64,000 bases of DNA, taken from positions 7,293,561 to 7,357,560 of the forward strand of contig NC_088775.1 of NCBI RefSeq assembly GCF_954871325.1, read 5' to 3'. Below the pieces are notes generated by a model. That model saw only the letters and a list, made by a program, of their open reading frames with translations, was not told where the DNA came from and ran no database searches. Made by a program: the position numbers and the translations under genes. Shown piece by piece: positions 56,039-64,000 of the stretch. Numbering within the stretch: the stretch's first letter is position 1; each line of letters starts with the position of its first letter. This DNA comes from Gordionus sp. m RMFG-2023. Taxonomy: Eukaryota > Nematomorpha > Gordioida > Chordodea > Parachordodidae.

Positions 56039-57633
56039 ATGTTAAAATGAATTTAATCCAATAATTTCTTAGGGGGGGGATCACGTTTTCTGAAAAAAAA
56101 ATATATATACTCTTTTACAAATTATTATTATTTTTTGATAAATTTCAAACTTATGGCTATATTTTAAAAAATAAACAATAAATTGTTTAAAAATTTTTAA
56201 TTTAACTGTATAATATTTTATAGAATTTATATTATTATTAGCTAAATACTAATCCTCATAAAAACTTCATTTTTAAATAAAACGTTTATATATTATTTTA
56301 TAAATGTGAATGTCCTTCTTCAATGAAACGATTAAATTTTAAATTTTAAGTTGGATTAATAAATAAAAAGAAATAGATTATTTGATTTGAAATTTTTTAA
56401 ATTAAATGAATAATAATATTAAATACCAAAAATTATAGATAATTAATATTTTTTAATAGATAAAATAACTTGAAAAACTATAAAATAAAGTTTTCTTTTT
56501 TCTAGGTGATTATGATAGACAAGTAGAATGTGCTGATTATATAACTTGCGATTCAGAAGAAGAAAAAAACAGCTGTTATTATACTAAATATAAATAAATT
56601 TTGCATGTTATTCCATTTCTGATTCAAAAAAAAATAATACAAAATCCTGTTATTCCATTCAAACAACTTTTAATGAACTGTAAAAAAAAATAGGTATTAA
56701 TCGCCTATAAGCGCCATATATATAACAGTTATATATATACAACAAGAGCAAGCTTGGTTCTCTCATGAAAGCCCATCAGACTGGGATAAAAGATGGAAAG
56801 AATTAAGAGGACCATCTACATTTTTTTGGCAGACCCCAGCTACCTGAGCGCGCAAGAGGCAAAGCCACTTACTTAAACGGCCATGGGAAATAAGAGGATA
56901 GGTAAACGGCCATGCCCGATCAAATAACAATTTGAATATGGAAGGATTTTGTTGGCATGTTAATTTTAATTTAGCATTGTGAGAACCTAGAAATAAACAT
57001 ATGATTAAGAAAAATTAAAAACACCAGTACAGATACAATCACTTATCAATAAAACTAGTTATATATATACAACTTTTAAGATAATCAATAATTCCATATT
57101 CAATATCTAAGGTAGAGGAAAACCCGAACCCGAACCCAAACTTAAAAAAATAAAAAAATATTAAAAGTAAATAGCAAAGAGTTTCTAGATAATGGAATAG
57201 AACGAAGCTGGAATAGAATTACTTCTTATTTGTCAATGTCTTATATTTTTTTAAAAATAAAATTATCCCTCGAAATCGACATCCTCGGCTCTATGCCTGA
57301 CATATCTTTTAACTTCCCTCTCCCGCACCTCCCCCCCCCTCCACTTTTTAAATATTTTATATTTTATATTTTATATTTTTTCAAATTTTAAATTTTAAAT
57401 TTTTTTAGTTACATATTTTTTTTAATAAATATTAATTTTTTAAAAATGTTTTCGACATTTGAAATCAATATTTGAAATTGAAAATAAAAAAAATGATTTG
57501 GTCAATAAAAAAAAAAGTCAATAGTAAAAAAAAAAAAATTATTATAATAAGCGAAGAAAAAAAAATTTTGGAAAGATATAAAAGGTTTTTAGATCAGAAT
57601 TTATTGTAGAATAAGGGGTGGATTGGGTTCTTA
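56039..57633. other. AT-rich upstream region with simple repeats, no gene
   Basis: Contains a run of seven or more G at 56069, purine/pyrimidine simple stretches at about 57320-57560 (TATATTTTATATTTTATATTT) and a CCCGAACCCGAACCCAAAC stretch at 57122. No coding region seen. It may hold the promoter of the minus-strand Tyr/Asn-rich gene. Confidence 0.4.
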
Positions 57634-57635
57634 TT

Positions 57636-57775
57636 AGTGTTGTTAAAGGCCCGATATGGGTCTATTTTTAAAAATCGCCGAATTAAAATTTTTGGCAGAA
57701 TAGTATCATATAAGCCTCGAGATTTGGCAAATAGAGGCCCAAACCTTTCTGCCATCTCTGAGCAAAATCTTCAAT
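57636..57775. mobile_element. Half of a hairpin MITE (family B)
   Basis: Begins AGTGTTGTTAAAGGCCCGAT, includes TTTTTAAAAATCG and the middle phrase CCCAAACCTTTCTGCCATCT, CTGAGCAAAATCTTC, then breaks off. The right arm is missing, so it is truncated. Confidence 0.6.
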
Positions 57776-57779
57776 ATAT

Positions 57780-59850
57780 ACATTGCCTTTGCTTATATAT
57801 TTTTTTCAAAATATACCTATATTATTTAATCCTGGAATACTTAAAATTAGTAAATTCGACGATAAATCTAGTTACTGAAATGAGACATTCTTTTAACATG
57901 AATTTTAGCTTTTAGATACATATTAACATGAATAATTTAAAAAAAATATGGCAAGTTCCTAGAGTAAGATTATTCTTGCATCAACGGCGCTGGCTTCTAT
58001 AAACCTTTAAACAAAAATCTAATTCGTAGAAAGTTTGAAATGGGACAAATATATATGTCGTATCACTATCACTTCGTTCTGTGCATCATCTACACACTCG
58101 CAACTTTTAACTCTCAAGCCTAAGATTTAATCTTTAAAATCTGGGTAGATGAATGTCGGTCTAAACAGACGACCCGAAAGAAGGTCCCTACCTTCCTCAA
58201 AGACTTGCAATCCAGGTCATCAAATCAAATATTATTTGTCTTATTAATTCATCCCCTATTTTACTTTCTCTTTATTATGATCTCTTCCAAACCTTTCCTC
58301 CCAAACTAAAACATATTGCCTACCCATAGAATATTTTTTTCCCAGAGGGGGGGGGGGTATTATTATTTTCTAAATTCAGCTTTAGTTAGCAATAAGAATA
58401 TAATTAACTTAAATCATGGCCCCCTTTATATATATAATCATTTATTAATTAAAACTATATATTTTTAAAAAAATAATCGAGTTTGATAATCGATTTTTCG
58501 ATAATATTTTACTAGCGATAAGTCAAAAGGTATCAAAATGTTTAATATATTTTGCCTTTTCTCATTTTTAGGAATAAATAATGTTACCTGTATATTTAAA
58601 TGATTTTTATTAAATCTTGAATAATTTATAATCATAATCATATACTAAAAAAACCATTTCTAGGCACATTTTATGGTAAATAGTCATAAAATTCGGGAAG
58701 AATTGTGGTTATAAATTTTAAGAAGGTTTTGTAAATAAAAGTATTCGAATAATTTTTAATTTTGATAGCAAGGATGAAAGCCAAAAATTATTGTACATTA
58801 GAAATCTGGAAAAGTAGGCCCGACTCGTACCCGGCCCGGCAAACGGGCTTCGGGCTGGGTCCGGGCCTAATATTTTTAAAGAAAATTCGGGCCGGGTCGG
58901 TTGGGCCTTAAAAATATTTTAAAATATAATGTTGAACTTTTAATGTTAAATAAAAGTATTCGGGCTTGAAAATTAGACTCGATGCAGATCACTAGTGTAC
59001 ATATCGAACGATTTTCAGATTGTATCCTTCTGAACAATGACTATTGACGGCAAATCAGTGTGATCATTGCAAACAATATGATATTTTTTGTGCTCAATTA
59101 CCTAGCGAATTATTGAATTAAAACTAATAGATAAAATTATTTTTCACTATATTTATATATTTTCTATAAATCTGAGACCAGCAGAGACACCTTTGCACGG
59201 CTCGGCCCAGGTTTATTACAAATATATTACATTTATTATTAATTTTTTTTTAGCTAATAATGACGATTTAAAATATTTGGTTTGAAATATAGGGCCCGGG
59301 TATTTAAAATTTTTTTCCCTTATATTTAAAAAATTAAAATACCGAGCTTATCGGGCATACAGATCTGATATAAATTAAGGATGTATAATTATTCTGGAAA
59401 ACAAATTCAAAATTTTGTTTACTAAAGTTATAACCATAAATGTTTAGTTCGATTTTTACGAAGATTCCTATCTGTATTCATTTTAATACTAATTTTATTT
59501 TTTATATATTAATATAATTTATAATAACATAATCATAAAACATTCGTTCCCTAATATATATAATAAATTTGCATTTTTTTGTAAAAAAAAATAAGTATAT
59601 AATAAATATTTTTTTTGTAACAATAAATGTAGGGGTAAGAGTAACATCATTGTTCAAAATAAATGTATATAATTTAAAGCACGTTTGTGGTTAATGTATA
59701 AAAACATATTTATTTGGCCATATTTGTGGAAGAGGGGCAGAGTGAATCTATTTAGCTTAGAGACCATAAATTATGTATTTTACAAAAAATTACAAGTTAA
59801 AATCCAGAATTTATAAACTTAAATAACACATAATTTTATGTTATTTAGCT
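57780..59850. other. AT-rich interval with GGCC-rich repeats, no gene
   Basis: A run of about nine G at 58349. At 58815-58990 and 59190-59370 are blocks of CCCGGCCCGG-type text separated by A/T, of the same kind as 26612-26955, probably decayed hAT-like MITEs. Nothing else recognised. Confidence 0.4.
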
Positions 59851-60042
59851 TCATAAAATCGTGCAAAATCTGGATTGGATTTGACTCCTCAAGTGATTAC
59901 GGCGATCAGTTATCATCTTGACAAAGGAAAAGCGTCTGTGTTCATTAAGAGGAGTAATACTACCTTCTTTGTTAGTTGGCAACGGCAAGGCGTCTAGTGA
60001 ACCGGCTGAATAAATTAAATTTTTAGATGAATCATTAGACAT
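59851..60042 (-). CDS. Small hypothetical protein, 63 aa
   Basis: ATG at 60042 after an AT-only leader, TGA at 59851. The product (MSNDSSKNLIYSAGSLDALP, LPTNKEGSITPLNEHRRFSF, then VKMITDRRNHLRSQIQSRFC) has balanced composition with Arg, His, Pro and Gly, unlike random frames here, and is basic towards the C-terminus. No signal peptide, membrane segment or known domain. It could be a complete small gene or a first exon, as an AAG|GTAGTA donor-like site lies after the NKE codons. A further in-frame upstream Met would add an implausible Ile/Tyr run. Confidence 0.35.
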   Translation of the reverse strand: MSNDSSKNLIYSAGSLDALPLPTNKEGSITPLNEHRRFSFVKMITDRRNHLRSQIQSRFCTIL

Positions 60043-60177
60043 TATTATTATTAATATATATATATATATGTAATTAAATAGATAATAAGTCAATTTTCAA
60101 AGATATAAATCATTACCCACAGTATTTTACCTGGTAAAATATCATTTCAATCTTATAAAGTGTCATAAAAAAGAGAT

Positions 60178-60187
60178 ATTTAGGATT
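60178..60187. repeat. Left 10 bp target duplication of a hairpin MITE
   Basis: ATTTAGGATT is repeated exactly at 60410-60419 on the other side of the MITE. Confidence 0.8.
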
Positions 60188-60409
60188 TGGTGTTGTTAAA
60201 CGGCTCCTTTTGAGCCGATTTTTAAAAACGGCTAACTCAGTATTTTATCCAAAATAATATTACGCAAGCCTGAAGATTTTATTTGTAGAGGGAACAAAGG
60301 TTTGGATATCTATTAGCGAAATCTTGAGGCTTGGGCAATATTTTTCTGGCGAAAATATTGAGTTAGCCGTTTTTAAAAATCAGCTCAAAACGAGCCGTTT
60401 AACAACACA
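60188..60409. mobile_element. Hairpin MITE, best copy (family A), 10 bp duplication
   Basis: Begins TGGTGTTGTTAAACGGCTCC and ends CGAGCCGTTTAACAACACA. The two arms are inverted repeats over about 100 bases each, so nearly the whole 222 bp forms one hairpin. Each arm also contains a small inner palindrome (GGCTC, then GAGCC). ATTTAGGATT flanks it exactly on both sides. A 9-11 bp duplication with long terminal inverted repeats is characteristic of Mutator-like elements, and a MULE transposase remnant is present in this window at about 10 kb. No coding capacity. Confidence 0.85.
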
Positions 60410-61118
60410 ATTTAGGATTATGATATAGTAAGATCGATAAAAAGAAAGGTTTGTGGGGGGGGGGGTAACTTGAGAAAGATTTTGATTAAACTTACTCACC
60501 AAATACGGTGGATAGATGTGTTTGGCCTCAGGGGAAGGTAGGCAAGACCGGAATCTGCACCTCCATTGCCCCACCCCTCATATGAAATAAATGCACATTT
60601 TTTTGAAATTTGTTCTGTTCTTGTATAAATACGTATATGAATACTTATTTTTATGATTTAAAATTATTTTTGTTATAGACGATGTTAAATTTCAAATATT
60701 AAGAACAAAAAATAATTTTATCGGCCGAGTTTAAAATCAACCTACTATTTTAATATCTTAAAATGAATCACCAAAAAAAAATAAAAAAACAATTCAGAAA
60801 ATAAATAAAATAAATTAATTTTTAATTATATTCGTTGTAAAATATATATTAGACCTTGTCGCATTATTCGTTAACTTTAAATGCGTTTGATTTATTGTAA
60901 AATAGACCGTTTTATGTGACATTTTTCCCAAATAAAATTATATTTCATACCCTAATCCCGTCTGTTTTATGCGTTGATCATGATTAATTCGTCCTAAAAT
61001 TTTATTGTTTCACATATTTTTGGCAGACAAACTGTTTAAAATTTATATTAGATCATTTTTAGGTTGCCCCACCATACTCCCCCCTTTATTTTTTGAGCCT
61101 ACGCCAATGGTGATAACT

Positions 61119-61336
61119 AGTGTTGCTAAACGACTCAATTTGAGCCGATTTTTAAAAACGGCTAACTCAATATTTTGGCCAGAAAAATATTGTCTAAGCC
61201 TCGAGATTTCGTTAATAGATGTTTTCAAACCTTAGTGCCACTTACGAGCAAAATCTTAAGCTTGCATAATATTTTTCTTAAAAAAATATTGAGTTAGCCG
61301 TAAAAATCGCCTCAAAATGTAACGTTTAACAGCACT
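61119..61336. mobile_element. Hairpin MITE copy (family A)
   Basis: Begins AGTGTTGCTAAACGACTCAA and ends AACGTTTAACAGCACT. Arms pair well. The centre differs from the best copy but keeps AACCTTAGTGCCACTTACGA in the family position. Confidence 0.75.
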
Positions 61337-61624
61337 CAAGCATTAATGACAAAAGGAAAGGTAAAGGAAGAAAGAAAAAATAAGCCTATTCTAATTGCAT
61401 TTTACCTTGTAAAATATCGTTCTCAACATGAAATGTATCATTTCAAATTTGAAAAGTATACTCGTGTATCATTTCTAATATGCAAAATGAGTTTAATAAA
61501 ATAATACTTTACAGATTTGAAATGAAAGTTTATAGGGTAAAAAAAAGAGGCTATATAATCTATTATATTTCGTAATATATATACAACTTTTATATGCTTA
61601 TGTATTATATATGAAATTTAAAAA

Positions 61625-61948
61625 TTATTTATAGAGAAAGAAAGAAGAGAAAAAAAAACTTATTCCGGTTTGATGGTGTTTAGCAAACAAGGACTTATTT
61701 CTAGAAACTTTCAATTCTCTCTTATTCTTTTCCTCCACAATTTCTTTGTTATTTATGTTATTGTAATCGGGCTTGTCATCCTTATCTTTGAGATCCTTCT
61801 CTTCCTCTTCCTCTTTCTCCTTCTTCTCGTTATCTGTATCGGGATTACTAGGAATATCATCTTCTTTGAGATTGTTCTGGCCATCTTTTATTTGCGAAGA
61901 ATTTTTTCTTTCTATAATCATCGGGGTCGGTAAAATTTTCACTTGCAT
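61625..61948 (-). CDS. Acidic hypothetical protein or exon, 107 aa
   Basis: An ATG at 61948 opens MQVKILPTPMIIERKNSSQI, followed by a strongly acidic Glu/Asp/Lys stretch (residues about 40-70) and then KNKRELKVSRNKSLFAKHHQ, ending at 61625. A splice acceptor-like TTTGTTACCAG lies just upstream, and another short coding-like stretch (MQNCLGIDLDDVRDFYKK) is at about 62035-62085, so this may be a terminal exon. The KSLFA motif after an acidic linker recalls the N-terminal part of RPAP1, but the similarity is too short to name it. Confidence 0.35.
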   Translation of the reverse strand: MQVKILPTPMIIERKNSSQIKDGQNNLKEDDIPSNPDTDNEKKEKEEEEEKDLKDKDDKPDYNNINNKEIVEEKNKRELKVSRNKSLFAKHHQTGISFFFSSFFLYK

Positions 61949-62274
61949 AATTTTTGCTGGTAACAAATAAATAAATAAGCAGATCAATTTGTAAGATATA
62001 GAAAAACTCTAAATAAAAGATTAATTTTTTTTTTTTATAAAAGTCTCTAACATCATCTAAATCGATTCCAAGACAGTTCTGCATATATACACCTTCCTTT
62101 AATATAAAAAATAAAATGGTATCTATAATATTTTCATGAGATCTGGAAATCTATGGGATTCTTAAAATCTAAATTTTAAATAATTTTCTATGGGCGAATT
62201 TTAAATTTGAAAAAACAAAACAAATATTGATTTGAATTATACTATTCATTTACTCCCCCCCCCCCTCCCCGGAC

Positions 62275-62698
62275 TAGTGTTGTTAAAAAGCACTATTCGG
62301 GCCTATAAGGTTATAATCAAAATGATATTATGTAAAGCTAGTGTTGTTAAACGGCTCGTGTTGAGCCGATTTTTAAAAACGGCTAACTCAATATTTTATA
62401 CAGAAAAATATTACGCAAGCCTAAAGATTTTGTTCATAGAAGGAACAAAGGTCTAGACATATATTGTCGAAATCTTGAGGCGTAGGCAATATTTTTCTGG
62501 CTAAAATATTGAGTTAGCCGTCTTTAAAAATCGGTTCAAAATGAGTGGTTTAACAACACTATAGAGCCCTGGAAATTTTGCTCATAAATGGTAAAAAAAA
62601 GGTTTGGACATCTATTTGACAAATCTCGAGGTTTGCACAATATTATTTTGGGAAGAATCTTATCCAGGCCATTTCGGGCCAAATTGAGCTTTTTAACA
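62275..62698. mobile_element. Hairpin MITE (family B) split by a nested family A copy
   Basis: The left part 62275-62339 (AGTGTTGTTAAAAAGCACTA, TTCGGGCC) and the right part 62561-62698 (GCCCTGGAAATTTTGCTCAT, then CATTTCGGGCCAAATTGAGC) are two halves of one MITE, separated by a complete copy of the other subfamily. The junctions show a decayed short duplication (GTAAAGCT before, ATAGAGCC after). Confidence 0.75.
62340..62560. mobile_element. Hairpin MITE copy (family A) nested in another MITE
   Basis: Begins AGTGTTGTTAAACGGCTCGT and ends GGTTTAACAACACT. Arms of about 100 bases pair nearly throughout. It interrupts a family B copy, which shows that family A moved after family B was already in place. 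Confidence 0.82.
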
Positions 62699-62849
62699 AA
62701 TGGGACCACTCATTATAGATTATTATTTTGAAAAATGTTTTTATTATAAAATAGCAAATATATAAACGAACAAAAATTTAATATAAAAATTATTATATTT
62801 AAGAAGATATCAAAAAATATATAAGGATTTGAAATGTGTAAACTCTATT

Positions 62850-63460
62850 TCAAAAGTATTGACCTATTTTAATAAAATTATATATATCTACCTTTGCCTT
62901 TATAATTGCAGTGATTCTTTGTGGAATTGAATAAATAAGATTTTGGCACATATTGTGGGATATTTATTTGCAAAACTCTGATTTATTCTTCAATATATCC
63001 TCTTTTATTTTATATACTGTCTTTTAAGCTTTAATTTAATTGAAATTTTGAGAATGGTAACAGATGGATATTGTGATCTTTGCAAAAGTTATTGTAGGCG
63101 ATAGGCGCTATATTCTTGCTGTAATATTTGCATTCATGTCACATTAGCCGAATTGAGAATCAGTATCGTTGAGTGTATCTTGATATTTAGTTTGTTATAA
63201 ATCAAATACATCCTAGGTCTTTTGCATTTATGCAACCTCATATCATTATACTATACGGAAACTTCGAATCTTAATGAATATATAGGAAGCTTTTTGCTTT
63301 GGGGTCTTTTAACCATATTTCTTACAAATCAAATATTTGTAGTTCGTGATTGCATCTTTATTCAATTAACTTAAAACCCTAATTTAATCTTTTATTCTTG
63401 TTTTATGTTGTTAAAATGAGTTTCTTCTCAGGTTATATTAATTGGTATTATAATTTTTTT
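62850..63460 (-). mobile_element. Tc1/mariner transposase remnant and right terminus
   Basis: Read on the minus strand from about 63460 the order of family motifs is kept: an IMIxGCINAKDLG block (usually VMVWGC-S--GVG), ILQQEYSA (usually FQQDNAPAH), KDHNIHLLPFSKFQLN (usually I-VL-WP-QSPDLNPIE), and finally CQNLIYSIPQRITAIIKAKG near 62890 (usually a SMP-R---VI-AKGG block). Stops and frame changes are frequent and the conserved Asp/Glu positions are partly lost. Beyond the coding part, GGTCAATACTTTTGAAAT at about 62850-62870 fits a Tc1-type terminal repeat. The left part continues towards the window edge. Confidence 0.65.
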
Positions 63461-64000
63461 TTCTCTTCTGGAATAAAAATATAAAAATATAGTTTTCGTT
63501 GATAAGTTGATATGGAAACGTCTCCCAATTGCAAAATTTTCATCTAATCATTATTTTTGAAGTATCGACATGCCGATTTTTAAGAACAATTATTATAGAA
63601 TCCTTTCATCTTCTTCTCTTTTGAATTAGATATCTTTAGATACTCGAAATACCCTGGCAAAAATAGCCCGCCATTTTTATATTTATCCGAGTATGAATAT
63701 TTGAGATCTTAACTCTACCTATTAAAATAAGAATATTAAATAAAGAGCACTAGAAGCACTTGAACCGTCATTTGAAGGGGTTTTTCATTTTATTGCTGTT
63801 AATAACTTTCGATTTTTCCAAAAATATATCTCAAGTTTCGTGACCTTCATTTATTTTCAAACTATTTGGATTTTCACAAAATTCCGGTTCGCCCAGAATA
63901 ATATTAAAAATTTGATTAATGGATTTTTCCTATGATCACTTTGACGATTTAAAGGCATACTCCTGGGCCAGAAATTTACTCAATGTATAGAGTAATGAAC
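63461..64000. other. Right edge, probably more of the Tc1/mariner element
   Basis: No clear gene. Sequence composition is similar to the recognised Tc1/mariner part, and the N-terminal part of its transposase would be expected here on the minus strand, but I could not match its helix-turn-helix region with confidence. Confidence 0.3.

Noticed and set aside
62035-62085. Second exon (MQNCLGIDLDDVRDFYKK) for the acidic ORF at 61.6-61.9 kb
   Set aside because: The stretch looks coding, but no convincing donor links it in phase to the downstream frame, so it is mentioned only as a possibility.

Overview
This is AT-rich, gene-poor nuclear DNA of an animal. The gene content supports that: a ribosomal protein uL29/RPL35 gene and an NSA2 ribosome-biogenesis gene, both with canonical GT-AG introns, and a seven-span TMEM184 membrane protein. 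All use the standard code. I cannot fix the phylum. The strong A+T bias, Asn-rich protein tails, introns of about 44-170 bp beside a few long ones, and very many small inverted-repeat transposons fit an AT-rich invertebrate.

Host genes, left to right. NSA2 lies on the minus strand at 11.8-14.2 kb, in six exons plus a probable Met-only first exon near 15.58 kb. An intronless single-pass membrane protein is on the plus strand at 22.0-22.9 kb. An intronless TMEM184 gene is on the plus strand at 32.2-33.7 kb. RPL35 is on the minus strand at 44.2-44.8 kb, in three exons with a Met-only first exon. A Tyr/Asn-rich protein is on the minus strand at 54.6-56.0 kb and may splice to two exons at 52.7-53.1 kb. 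Small hypothetical ORFs lie at 0.4-0.7, 12.0, 59.9 and 61.6 kb. Nothing resembles an operon. The genes are islands separated by several kilobases of repeats and AT-rich DNA.

Most recognisable sequence is mobile DNA. The standout is a 5.7 kb foldback-type element at 3190-8891. Its two inverted arms are arrays of a ~154 bp monomer arranged as a ~308 bp dimer, each monomer carrying an ACGCGTCCCCGGTCAAAA box. It is bounded by an exact 8 bp target duplication and has a tRNA-like sequence in its loop. Other elements are a MULE transposase with its own 46 bp intron (about 10 kb), two internally deleted hAT elements with terminal repeats, hAT-like MITEs with 8 bp duplications (16.5, 17.8, 28.2 and 53.2 kb), a Harbinger-type MITE and transposase remnant, a Tc1/mariner remnant at the right edge, a LINE endonuclease remnant, and a Ty3/Gypsy LTR-retrotransposon fossil near 30-32 kb. 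A ~220 bp near-perfect hairpin MITE family has at least eleven copies. One copy is nested inside another, and one is interrupted by a 61 bp insertion. The best copy has an exact 10 bp target duplication, which points to Mutator-type mobilisation.

Two long AAAG microsatellites, many poly(G/C) runs and a purine tract complete the picture. Coordinates of decayed elements are approximate unless a target duplication is quoted.
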